From NCBI GenBank assembly GCA_963798015.1, contig CAWCSA010000019.1, forward strand, positions 1 through 64,000: a DNA stretch of 64,000 nucleotides, written 5' to 3'. This DNA comes from Roseiarcus sp963798015. GTDB lineage: Bacteria > Pseudomonadota > Alphaproteobacteria > Rhizobiales > Beijerinckiaceae. Position 1 is the stretch's first letter. Each line of letters begins with the position of its first letter. Below the pieces are notes generated by a model that worked only from the letters and a program-made list of their open reading frames with translations, was not told the origin of the DNA and made no database searches. Made by a program: the position numbers and the translations under genes. Below are positions 49,141 to 57,567 of the stretch, one piece after another.

Positions 49141-51588
49141 ATGAAGCCTTTATCCGCATTGCGCCTGTTGCGCTGGATCGTTCTCGCCTTGCTCCTGACG
49201 GCGCTCGGGCATGCGACCGCGCAAGAAACCCATCGGCTCAACCTCGACCAGACGCGGGCGACGCTGACCGCGATTGAGACAGCGTTTCGGGACAAAAACA
49301 TCGAGGATGCGGGTTTGCAGGCGCTGCGCGCCCAGACCGACGCGCTTGCCCTCGCGTTGCAGGGAGCGATCGCCGAGTTGACCCCGCGCCTCGCGGACTC
49401 GGTGAAGCGCCTCGACGAGCTTACGCCCAAGGCCGGTGAGGCCGCGCCCAAGGGCGGCGAGACCGCACCCAAGGCTGGTGAGATCGCGCCCAAGGCCGGT
49501 GAGGCCGCGCCCAAGGCCGATGTCGCGACCCAGGACCTCGAGAAAGAGAAGCAGAGGCACGACAGGCTCGATGCAAACCTACGCGCGGCGCGGGCCATGT
49601 TGCTGGAAGCCAACGACCTCAGCACGCGCATCAGCGCGGCGCGTCGTGAATTGTTTGCGCAACGAACATTCGCTCGCTCGTACAGCGTTCTCAATCCGCA
49701 GCTGTGGACCGCTGTCGGACGGGAGCTCCCAGTCGACGCCGAGGTGGTCGGTAATCTCACCGACAATTGGCTCGGCGCCATCGGCGAACGGCCGTTGCTT
49801 GCCAAGATCGGCATGGCCGCGATCGTGATCGCGCTTGCGCTGGCCGCGGCGCCGCTGGGCTGGATCGCTCGTCGATTTGTCTATCGGAATCTGGGCCAAG
49901 CCAAGCCAAGCCGATTGCGCCGTGCGCTTGCCGCGGCCTGGACATTTGCACTCTTCGCCGTGCTGCCGATCGCGGGCCTCGGCGTGCTGGCCGGGGCGCT
50001 CGATTCCTTCGATCTCTCCGATCCGAGCATGCAGGGCGTCATCGACGCTGTGTTCGAGGCGGCGCGCGTGTTGATCGGCGTCAACGCGCTTGGCCGCGGC
50101 ATGCTGGCGCCAGGGCGTGCGGCCTGGAGGCTCGTTCCGGTCAGCGATCGGACGGCGGGAATTCTTTATCGCCTCGCGATGACACTTGCGGCGATCTGGG
50201 CCGTCGAGCGGCTGGTCGAGCCTGTGGCCGACGCCACCGCCTCATTCAATATCGCAGTCGCCACACGGGGGGTCGGCGCGATACTCGCCGCGATCGCGAT
50301 CGCTTACGCGATGCGCCAACTCGGGGCGCAGCCGACGGGGGCGCAAGGATCGCCGCAGAGTGACGCCTGGATGCCGCTCAGAACGCTGGGCTGGGCGGCC
50401 GCGTCGATCATCTTCCTGGCCGCTCTGACCGGCTACGTCGCCTTCGCCACTTTCCTCCTCAATCAGGCGATTTACCTCAGCGTCGTCGGCGCCGCGCTCA
50501 CCATCGCCGATATCATCGCCCAGGACGGAACCGAAGCCGTCTTCAAGCCGGATGGGCCGATTGGATCGCGTCTGCTGGCGATGGCTGGACTGCGCCGCAA
50601 TGCGCTCGCGCAGATCTCCGTCATCCTGCAAGGCATCGCCCGCGTGGTGGCGGCGGTGCTGGCCTTCGCGGCGGTGCTGAAGCCATGGGGCGTGCAGTCG
50701 CAGGACATGTTTGGCGCGCTGCGCTCGGCCTATTTCGGCTTCTCGTTCGGCGGCGTCACGCTATCGCTGTCGTCGTTGATCGGCGCGGCGATCGTGTTCG
50801 CCGTTGCGGTCTTCTTCACTCGCCTCATTCAGAATTGGCTTGGCTCCCGGCTGTTGCCGCAGACACGCCTTGACTCGGGCGTGCGAAATTCAATTCAGAC
50901 GATTTTTGGCTATATCGGAATCATCATCGCCGCGATGCTGGCCGGCGCGCAGATCGGCCTCGATGTTCAGAAACTCGCCCTCATCGCCGGCGGCTTGTCC
51001 GTCGGTATCGGCTTCGGCCTGCAGACAATCGCCAACAATTTCGTCTCCGGCCTCATTCTTTTGTGGGAGCGCACCATCCGCGTCGGCGACCTGGTGGTGG
51101 TGGGATCCGATCAGGGATTCGTCCGCTCGATCAACGCCCGCGCGACCGAGATCGAGACGTTCGATCGCGGCAGTCTGATCGTCCCGAATTCCAACTTCGT
51201 CAGCGGTGTCGTCAAGAACTGGGTCCACAACGATCGCGTCGGGCGGATTATCATTTCGGTCAACGTCACTTACGAAAGCGACGTCGATCAAGTGCGCGAC
51301 CTCATGATCGCCGCGGCCAAGGCGCAAGAGCAGGTGCTGGCCATTCCCTCGCCTTCGGTGCTGTTCGCCGAGTTCGGCGATTGGTCGCTCAAATTCAATC
51401 TGATCTGCTTCGTCGACGACATCGAGCAGGCGGAGCGGACTAAAAGCGACATCAATTTCGAGGTTTTGCGCCGGATGCGGGAGGCGGGCCTGCGCATCGC
51501 CTATCCCGCGCCCCCGCCAGCTGGCGTTCCGTCGAGATTCGAGCCGGAGGCGAAGCCGGCGGCGCCCGTTCAGGTGGTGCGGAAGTAG
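49141..51588 (+). CDS. MscS-type mechanosensitive channel with DUF3772 domain
   Basis: An 815-residue large MscS-like channel of the inner membrane that releases solutes under hypo-osmotic shock. After a signal-like leader (WIVLALLLTALGHATA) comes a periplasmic DUF3772 coiled region with a run of PKAGE/PKGGE repeats (residues about 97-125). Several transmembrane helices follow, then the MscS pore and beta domain (LALIAGGLSVGIGFGLQTIANNFVSGLILLWERTIRVGDLVVVG) and the cytoplasmic vestibule (VLFAEFGDWSLKFNLICFVDD). Single gene starting at ATG 49141. Confidence 0.95.
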   Translation: MKPLSALRLLRWIVLALLLTALGHATAQETHRLNLDQTRATLTAIETAFRDKNIEDAGLQALRAQTDALALALQGAIAELTPRLADSVKRLDELTPKAGEAAPKGGETAPKAGEIAPKAGEAAPKADVATQDLEKEKQRHDRLDANLRAARAMLLEANDLSTRISAARRELFAQRTFARSYSVLNPQLWTAVGRELPVDAEVVGNLTDNWLGAIGERPLLAKIGMAAIVIALALAAAPLGWIARRFVYRNLGQAKPSRLRRALAAAWTFALFAVLPIAGLGVLAGALDSFDLSDPSMQGVIDAVFEAARVLIGVNALGRGMLAPGRAAWRLVPVSDRTAGILYRLAMTLAAIWAVERLVEPVADATASFNIAVATRGVGAILAAIAIAYAMRQLGAQPTGAQGSPQSDAWMPLRTLGWAAASIIFLAALTGYVAFATFLLNQAIYLSVVGAALTIADIIAQDGTEAVFKPDGPIGSRLLAMAGLRRNALAQISVILQGIARVVAAVLAFAAVLKPWGVQSQDMFGALRSAYFGFSFGGVTLSLSSLIGAAIVFAVAVFFTRLIQNWLGSRLLPQTRLDSGVRNSIQTIFGYIGIIIAAMLAGAQIGLDVQKLALIAGGLSVGIGFGLQTIANNFVSGLILLWERTIRVGDLVVVGSDQGFVRSINARATEIETFDRGSLIVPNSNFVSGVVKNWVHNDRVGRIIISVNVTYESDVDQVRDLMIAAAKAQEQVLAIPSPSVLFAEFGDWSLKFNLICFVDDIEQAERTKSDINFEVLRRMREAGLRIAYPAPPPAGVPSRFEPEAKPAAPVQVVRK

Positions 51589-51606
51589 GCGCGCCGCCCG
51601 CCAACC

Positions 51607-51647
51607 TCTTCCTGAGGAGCCCGCTCAGCGGGCGTCTCGAAGGACGA
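51607..51647 (+). repeat. REP-like palindrome, copy 3
   Basis: CTTCCTGAGGAGCCCGC, TCA, GCGGGCGTCTCGAAGGAC: the most complete copy of the family in this window. It forms a face-to-face pair with copy 4, 33 bp on, between two convergent genes. Confidence 0.75.
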
Positions 51648-51679
51648 CTGCTTCGCTCAAACTCCGGCGCTCGCTCGAA

Positions 51680-51723
51680 CATCCTTCGAGGCCCTGCTTG
51701 CGCAGGGCGCCTCAGGATGAGGT
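51680..51723 (-). repeat. REP-like palindrome, copy 4
   Basis: CATCCTTCGAGGCCCTGC, TT, GCGCAGGGCGCCTCAGGATG: the reverse-oriented partner of copy 3. Paired opposite copies like this are the common arrangement of REP elements mobilised by RAYT-type transposases; no such transposase is in this window. Confidence 0.75.
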
Positions 51724-51750
51724 GCTCGCGGCGCCTGCTGGAATATCGTC

Positions 51751-52614
51751 TCATCCGCCCGAGCCGACCCGCCCCGCCTCCCAGCCGATGATCGCCTGCT
51801 TGCGTGCGAGCCCCCAATGGTAGCCGGTGAGCGCGCCCGACCGCCCCAGCACGCGATGACACGGGACGACGAACGAGATCGGATTTTTGCCCACAGCGGC
51901 GCCGACGGCCCGTGCGGCCGTTGGCTTGCCGATCTTGGATGCAATGTCCGAATAGGTGGTCGCGCGGCCCATCGGCACGCTGAGCAGCGTTTCCCAGACC
52001 CGAAGCTCGAAATCCGTGCCGATCAGGACGACGCGCAAGGGCGTGTCGGACCGCCACAGGGCGGGATCGAAGGCACGGCTTGCATAAGGCGCAGTCGCGC
52101 GCGCGTCCTCTACCAGGCGTGCTCGCGGCCAGCGCCGCGCCATGTCGGCGAGCGCGGCTTCGCGGTTGCCGTCGTCGACAAAGCCGAGCCCCGCCATGCC
52201 GCGAGGGGCCGCGACTACGATCGCCTCGCCGAAGGGCGAAGCATGGAAGCCGTAAGCCAGCGTCAGATCGTCGCGACGATAATCGCCGGGGGTCAGCGCC
52301 TCGTGGGCGACGAACAGATCATGCAGCCGGCTCGGGCCGGAAAGGCCGACGTCGTAGGCCGCGTCGAGCACGCTTGCCGAATCGCGTAAGAGTTCGCGCG
52401 CGCGCTCGATGGTGACAGCCTGCAGAAACGCCTTCGGCGTCAACCCCGCCCAGCGCTTGAAAACATGGCTGAAGTGCGAAGCCGAAAGGCCGACCTGGGC
52501 GGCAATCGCCTCGACCGACGGCTGATCGCGATACCGCCTGGTGATGAACTCGATCGCGCGCTTGACTGTGGCGTAATCCGCGCCGGCGGGCGGAGCGCTG
52601 GGTATGTCGAGCAT
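51751..52614 (-). CDS. AraC-type / methylated-DNA cysteine methyltransferase fusion
   Basis: A 287-residue protein fusing an AraC helix-turn-helix (residues about 15-115: IEFITRRYRDQPSVEAIAAQVGLSASHFSHVFKRW, FLQAVTIERARELL) to an O6-alkylguanine methyltransferase with active site VVPCHRVLGRSGALTGYHWGLARK. It is an Ada-like protein that lacks the N-terminal zinc methylphosphotriester domain, so it can repair O6-alkylguanine but not sense phosphotriesters as Ada does. Single gene with a start at ATG 52614. Confidence 0.93.
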   Translation of the reverse strand: MLDIPSAPPAGADYATVKRAIEFITRRYRDQPSVEAIAAQVGLSASHFSHVFKRWAGLTPKAFLQAVTIERARELLRDSASVLDAAYDVGLSGPSRLHDLFVAHEALTPGDYRRDDLTLAYGFHASPFGEAIVVAAPRGMAGLGFVDDGNREAALADMARRWPRARLVEDARATAPYASRAFDPALWRSDTPLRVVLIGTDFELRVWETLLSVPMGRATTYSDIASKIGKPTAARAVGAAVGKNPISFVVPCHRVLGRSGALTGYHWGLARKQAIIGWEAGRVGSGG

Positions 52615-52741
52615 GTCGTGGTCCGTGAGATCCTCTCGGCGGCAGAAATTGCGGGAGCCGATGACGATGATTTAGCGGCTCTGAAGGCCCGCGCCCACCC
52701 GAAAACGACGATTGAGCGCAGTCGACCTCACCCGCGCCGTA

Positions 52742-54058
52742 TCAGACAGTCAGGGGCGTGGCCCTCATTCCGGCCAGCCCGAACACCCGGCGATAGCGCT
52801 CGACTTCCTCGGGACGACCCATCACCTTGTTCGGGTTGTCGGAGAGTTTGACCGCCGGCCGCCCGTCGGCTTCCACGACCTTGCAGACGAACGAAATCGC
52901 CTTGAGTTGACCATCCACCCCGGCCGGGGCGCAGCCTACGAAGTCGTTGGTCAGGTTGGTGCCCCAGCCAAACGACACGTTGACTTGTCCCCGGAGCGCA
53001 CGCACCGCCTCTTCGATGGAATCGACGTCCATCGCGTCGGACAGCACGACAAGCTTCTCTCGCGGATCGCGGCCTCGTTCCTTCCACCAGTCGATCAACT
53101 CCCGCGCAGCCGCGATCGGCGACTTGGAATCGGGTCGGGCGCCCTTCCAGTCCGCCACCCAATCCGGCGCATTGTTGAGGAACGACGTCGTGCCAAAGCA
53201 GTCAGGCAGGACGACCAGCAGGTTGCCGCCGTACATCTTCGCCCAATCTTTCAGCACTTTGTACTGCGCCTCGAACAAAGCCTTGTCGTCCTCCGCGAGC
53301 GCTGCATAGACCATCGGCAATTCGTGGGCGTTGGTGCCGATCGCCTCGAGCCCCGTATCCAACGCATGTTTGACGTTGGAGGTGCCGATGAAACTGGCGC
53401 CAAGACCCTCCTGCATCGCCTCGACGCACCAGCGATGCCAGAGAAAGCTGTGGCGCCGGCGGGTGCCGAAATCCGTCAGCCGCACCGGCCCTTCATCACG
53501 CTCGAGGACGCGCAGACGCTCCACTTTCGACCACAGCTTGGCCTTGGCGCGGGCGTAGAGCACGTCGAGATCGAAGCGGCTCATGCGGCGCATCGCCGCG
53601 CGGGCTCTCAGCTCGCTGATAATGGCGAGAGCGGGAATCTCCCACATCGTGGTCCCGGTCCAGGGCCCGGCGAAGCGCAGCTCGTACTGCCCGTCGCGCT
53701 TGGTCAGTTCGTATTCGGGAAGCTGGAACGTCGCCAGCCACTCCATGAACTCCGGCTCGAAAATGTGGCGCGTGCCGTAGAAAGTGTTGCCCGCGAGCCA
53801 GATCAGTTCGTTCTTGGCGAGCCGCAGGCTGCGCGCGTGATCCAGCTGGTCGATCAGCTCGCGCTCGTCCACGATATCCGCGAGCCGGACCGACGTCGTT
53901 CGGTTGATGAGCTGGAAAGTGACCTGGCGTTTCGGATGCATCTTCCAGATCATCTGGAGCATCAGAAGCTTGTAGAAATCGGTGTCGAGCAGCGTCCGCA
54001 CTGCGGGATCGATGCGAAACGCGTGATTATAGACGCGGGTTGCGATATCCGTGGCCAT
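52742..54058 (-). CDS. pncB: Nicotinate phosphoribosyltransferase
   Basis: A 438-residue PncB that makes nicotinate mononucleotide from nicotinate and PRPP in NAD salvage. Signatures: LLDTDFYKLLMLQMIWKMHPKRQVTFQLINRT, DFGTRRRHSFLWHRWCVEAM, GTSNVKHALDTGLEAIGTNAHELPM and VSFGWGTNLTNDF. The His of RRRHS is the family's phosphorylated position. ATG 54058; divergent from lutA with 74 bp between. Confidence 0.97.
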   Translation of the reverse strand: MATDIATRVYNHAFRIDPAVRTLLDTDFYKLLMLQMIWKMHPKRQVTFQLINRTTSVRLADIVDERELIDQLDHARSLRLAKNELIWLAGNTFYGTRHIFEPEFMEWLATFQLPEYELTKRDGQYELRFAGPWTGTTMWEIPALAIISELRARAAMRRMSRFDLDVLYARAKAKLWSKVERLRVLERDEGPVRLTDFGTRRRHSFLWHRWCVEAMQEGLGASFIGTSNVKHALDTGLEAIGTNAHELPMVYAALAEDDKALFEAQYKVLKDWAKMYGGNLLVVLPDCFGTTSFLNNAPDWVADWKGARPDSKSPIAAARELIDWWKERGRDPREKLVVLSDAMDVDSIEEAVRALRGQVNVSFGWGTNLTNDFVGCAPAGVDGQLKAISFVCKVVEADGRPAVKLSDNPNKVMGRPEEVERYRRVFGLAGMRATPLTV

Positions 54059-54132
54059 TATGCGAGCTTAAGGAGGCAAAGCCCGAGCGACAAGAGCGCG
54101 GCGCTCCCCTTGGGCCAAGGATCGATCAACAG

Positions 54133-54933
54133 ATGGATATGACGGCGGCCCCCCCGGGCCCGAAATCTCAGCCTCGCGTCGGACTGTTCGTCACCTGTCT
54201 CGTCGACATCATCCGGCCGAGCGTCGGATTTGCGGCCGTCAAACTGCTCGAGGACGCTGGCTGCAGGGTCGTCGTGCCAAGTCAGACCTGCTGTGGTCAG
54301 CCGGCCTACAATGCCGGCGACCGCGACAGCGCGAAAACGCTGGCGCGGCAGGCGATCGACGCGTTCGAGGACTGCGACTACGTCGTCGCCCCGAGCGGCT
54401 CGTGCGGGGGCATGCTGATCAAGCATTATCCCGAACTGTTCGCGGGCGAACCGGATCTCGCGCAGCGCGCCGAGATTTTCGCCCAAAAGACCCACGAACT
54501 GATCAGCTTCCTGGTCGACGTCATGGGCGTCAAGAAGGTCGCGGCGCGCTATGACGGGACGGTCGCCTATCATGATTCCTGCGCTGGCCTGCGCGAGCTC
54601 GGGGTCAAGAGTCAGCCGCGGCGGCTTCTGGCCGGCGTCGAAGGCCTGAAGCTGGTGGAACTGGCAGATGCGGAGGTCTGCTGCGGCTTTGGCGGATTGT
54701 TCGCGACCAAATACGGCGAACTCTCGAATGCGATCGTGGCGCGCAAAGCCGACGACATCCGTAGCGTCGAACCCGATATTGTGCTCGCCGGCGATCTCGG
54801 ATGTCTCATGAACATGGCCGGCAAGCTTCAGCGCGACGGATCTCCGATCAAGGCGCGTCATGTCGCCGAGATTCTGGCGGGAATGGCGGACGGGCCGGCG
54901 ATTGGCGAAGGCAAGCCGGAGACTGCCCGATGA
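54133..54933 (+). CDS. lutA: Lactate utilization protein A
   Basis: A 266-residue Fe-S protein of the LutA/YkgE group. Cysteine-rich repeats are TCCGQPAYNAGD and VCCGFGGLFATKYGELS, each a CCG motif. With LutB and LutC it oxidises L-lactate to pyruvate. ATG 54133 is preceded by AAGGA; ATG 54139 is an alternative two codons on. It overlaps lutB by 4 bp (ATGA at 54930-54933), showing one translationally coupled operon lutABC. Confidence 0.93.
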   Translation: MDMTAAPPGPKSQPRVGLFVTCLVDIIRPSVGFAAVKLLEDAGCRVVVPSQTCCGQPAYNAGDRDSAKTLARQAIDAFEDCDYVVAPSGSCGGMLIKHYPELFAGEPDLAQRAEIFAQKTHELISFLVDVMGVKKVAARYDGTVAYHDSCAGLRELGVKSQPRRLLAGVEGLKLVELADAEVCCGFGGLFATKYGELSNAIVARKADDIRSVEPDIVLAGDLGCLMNMAGKLQRDGSPIKARHVAEILAGMADGPAIGEGKPETAR

Positions 54934-56357
54934 GCGGGGTCGCGACCTCGGCCAAATTCAAGGACAACGCGCATGAGGCGCTGACCGACGCCCGATTGCA
55001 GGGCGCGATGGCGTTTTCGCGCAATTTCGTCGGCCGTCGCGCAGCCGCGGCCGCAAGGCTGCCCGAGTTCGAGGCGCTGCGCGACAGCGCCCGGGCGATC
55101 AAGGATCACACGCTCGCCCACCTCGACCTCTACCTCGAAGCCTACGAGCAGAAGGTCCGCGCCAGCGGGGGCGAAGTCCACTACGCGCAGGACGCCGAGG
55201 AGGCGCGCAAGATCATCATCGACCTCTGCAAGTCCATGGGCGCGAAAAGCGTCACCAAGGGCAAGTCGATGATCGCCGAGGAGATCAACCTCAACCATGC
55301 CCTCGAGGGGGCGGGAATCGAGCCGATCGAGACGGACCTCGGCGAGTACATCATTCAGTTGCGTGGCGAAGCCCCTTCCCACATCATCGCGCCGGCGATC
55401 CATCTGACGGCGAAGGACATCGAGCAGGAATTCCGCAAGGCGCACGGCGATCTCTTGCCCGAGCGCAGTCTTGCCGAACCCGAACAATTGCTGGCCGAGG
55501 CGCGCCAGGTGCTGCGGGCCAAATTCCTCGCCGCCGATGTCGGTATAACGGGCGCGAACTTTCTCGTCGCCGAGACCGGAACGTCGATAATCGTCACCAA
55601 CGAGGGCAATGGGGATCTGACGCAAATCCTGCCGCAGGCGCACATCGTCATCGCCTCGATCGAAAAGATCGTGCCGACGTTGGAGGACGCTGCACAGCTC
55701 CTGCGCGTGCTGGCGCGCTCGGCGACCGGCCAGGACGCCTCGGTCTATACGACGCTCTCGACCGGACCGCGCCGGCCGGGCGATCCCGACGGTCCGAGGG
55801 CCTATCATGTCGTCATTCTCGACAATGGCCGCTCAACCATGCTCGGCGGCGAGTTCGAGGATATGCTGCGCTGCATCCGCTGTGGCGCCTGCATGAACCA
55901 TTGCCCGGTCTATCAGGCAGTCGGCGGCCATGCTTACGGCTGGGTCTATCCGGGACCGATGGGGGCGGTGCTGACGCCCTCGCTGATCGGCGTCGCCGAG
56001 GGCGGCCAATTGCCCAACGCCTCGACCTTCTGCGGCCGCTGCGAAGAGGTGTGCCCGGTCAGAATTCCGTTGCCTGGGCTGATGCGACACTGGCGCGAAC
56101 GTGAGTTCGAGCGCCGCCTGTCGCCCGCGCCGATGCGCTATGGCTTAGGCTTCTGGGCGTTCTTCGCCAGCCGTCCGGGACTTTATCGAATGGCGACGGG
56201 TCTGGCCGCACGCGCGATGCATCTCGCCGGCCGTAAGAAGGGCCGCTTCGCTTCCCTGCCGTTTGCCGGCGGCTGGACGAACTATCGCGATCTTGCGGCG
56301 CCGCAGGGGGCGACGTTCCAGAGCCAGTGGCGATCGCGGAGCGGAGCGGTTCGATGA
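54930..56357 (+). CDS. lutB: Lactate utilization protein B
   Basis: A 475-residue LutB with an LUD-type N-terminal domain (SVTKGKSMIAEEINLNHALE, VAETGTSIIVTNEGNGD) and two 4Fe-4S centres in the C-terminal third (CIRCGACMNHCPVY and CGRCEEVCPVRIPLPGLMRHWRE). ATG 54930 is fixed by the ATGA overlap with lutA, and the stop overlaps lutC in the same way. The C-terminal tail includes a hydrophobic ASRPGLYRMATGLAARAM segment. Confidence 0.95.
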   Translation: MSGVATSAKFKDNAHEALTDARLQGAMAFSRNFVGRRAAAAARLPEFEALRDSARAIKDHTLAHLDLYLEAYEQKVRASGGEVHYAQDAEEARKIIIDLCKSMGAKSVTKGKSMIAEEINLNHALEGAGIEPIETDLGEYIIQLRGEAPSHIIAPAIHLTAKDIEQEFRKAHGDLLPERSLAEPEQLLAEARQVLRAKFLAADVGITGANFLVAETGTSIIVTNEGNGDLTQILPQAHIVIASIEKIVPTLEDAAQLLRVLARSATGQDASVYTTLSTGPRRPGDPDGPRAYHVVILDNGRSTMLGGEFEDMLRCIRCGACMNHCPVYQAVGGHAYGWVYPGPMGAVLTPSLIGVAEGGQLPNASTFCGRCEEVCPVRIPLPGLMRHWREREFERRLSPAPMRYGLGFWAFFASRPGLYRMATGLAARAMHLAGRKKGRFASLPFAGGWTNYRDLAAPQGATFQSQWRSRSGAVR

Positions 56358-57022
56358 GTTCCCGCACGGCGGTGTTCGCCAGCATTCGCCGCTCGCTTGG
56401 TGTAACCGGCGACGAAGCGACGCGCCGGTTCGAGGTCGAAACGCGCCTCAAGCAGGCGCCGCCAGGCGTCGTGCCGAAGCGCGGTCAGGGCGACGTCCCG
56501 GCCCGGCTCGCGACTTTCAAGGCTGAGGCCGAGCGCGCGCAGGCGAGTGTGACTGAGGTGCCGGAATGGGCGGACGCGCCGGCGGAAATCGCCCGTTTCT
56601 TGCGCGAAAGTAATTGCCCGGCGACGATTCGCATGGGCGATGACCCGCGTCTGACCGCAATGCCGTGGAGCGAGACCACGCTCGACATTATGCGCGGCCC
56701 CTCCGACGGCCATGACCTCAACGCGGTTTCGGCCGCCTTCGCGGGAATCGCCGAGACCGGAACGTTGGCGCTCGTTTCCGGCCCGGACAATCCCACAACC
56801 CTCAATTTCCTGCCCGACAACCACATCGTCCTCTTGCCGCGCGAGGCGATCGAAGCCGATTACGAGAGCGTGTTCGCCAAGCTGCGAAGCGTCTATGGCA
56901 AGGGCGACGCGCCGCGTACGCTCAATTTCATCACCGGCCCTTCGCGGTCGGCCGATATCGAGCAGACCCTGCTGCTCGGCGCGCATGGGCCCCGACGCCT
57001 GCATATCGTCGTGGTCGGCTGA
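56354..57022 (+). CDS. lutC: Lactate utilization protein C
   Basis: A 222-residue LUD-domain protein: MSSRTAVFASIRRSLGV at the start, VSAAFAGIAETGTLALVSGPDNPTTLNFLPDNHIVLLP in the middle and TGPSRSADIEQTLLLGAHGPRRLHIVVVG at the end, all characteristic of LutC/YkgG. Third gene of lutABC. Neither a lactate permease nor the LutR/LldR regulator is adjacent. Confidence 0.95.
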   Translation: MSSRTAVFASIRRSLGVTGDEATRRFEVETRLKQAPPGVVPKRGQGDVPARLATFKAEAERAQASVTEVPEWADAPAEIARFLRESNCPATIRMGDDPRLTAMPWSETTLDIMRGPSDGHDLNAVSAAFAGIAETGTLALVSGPDNPTTLNFLPDNHIVLLPREAIEADYESVFAKLRSVYGKGDAPRTLNFITGPSRSADIEQTLLLGAHGPRRLHIVVVG

Positions 57023-57197
57023 GCCCGGATCGCAACCTGCAACGATGGCCGGCTCACGGGATTAACGGCATCTTAATTGCTTAGGGTGTCTTACCGCAGC
57101 GCGAAAATTTTTATTCGCAGTTGCAGCAAATGCCATAGTGCTGTCACGGTTGACGCTTAAGTGTTCGTCACTGACCTCGTTTGGACTTGGGGGTAAC

Positions 57198-57401
57198 ATG
57201 TCCATCAGCTCAGCTAATCCGCGGCGGATTGCGGTCGCGGCCAGCTACGGTGCACTCGCAATCGGGTTGCCCTACGGGGCGGCTACATACGCGTCATCTG
57301 AATCATCTGCGTGGGCGCTTATGGCGCTTTGTGTCTGCGGTCTTGGCTTCGCCGGCTTCCGGCGCGGCCGCAACAACAGGCTCTCGCCCGGTATCGAGTG
57401 A
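57198..57401 (+). CDS. Small PEP-CTERM-like membrane protein
   Basis: A 67-residue protein with two hydrophobic stretches (IAVAASYGALAIGLPYGAA and AWALMALCVCGLGFAGFRRGR). The second plus the Arg-rich end has the form of a PEP-CTERM sorting tail (hydrophobic helix, GLGFAGxRR), but the PEP motif itself is missing (SSESSAWAL instead). ATG 57198 has GGGGG four nt before it. A strong terminator follows, supporting a real short gene. Function unknown. Confidence 0.55.
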   Translation: MSISSANPRRIAVAASYGALAIGLPYGAATYASSESSAWALMALCVCGLGFAGFRRGRNNRLSPGIE

Positions 57402-57430
57402 GAGCTTAGAGCGCCTCGGCGTTCGTAAAA

Positions 57431-57459
57431 GGCCGCCTCTCGGGGCGGCCTTTGCATTT
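57431..57459 (+). terminator. Terminator after the small PEP-CTERM-like gene
   Basis: Stem AAGGCCGCC (57431-57439) and GGCGGCCTT (57446-57454), perfect over 9 bp, with loop TCTCGG, followed by TGCATTT. It is 30 bp after the stop codon. Confidence 0.72.
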
Positions 57460-57567
57460 CTGGGGCAAGCGGCGTAATGGCCGAAAAGTCCGCGCCTTGC
57501 CGCGATATTGCCCGCGGCGACGAATTGGTTAACCTTAATGTGCATAGTGAATCGGTCCGGCGCGCGC

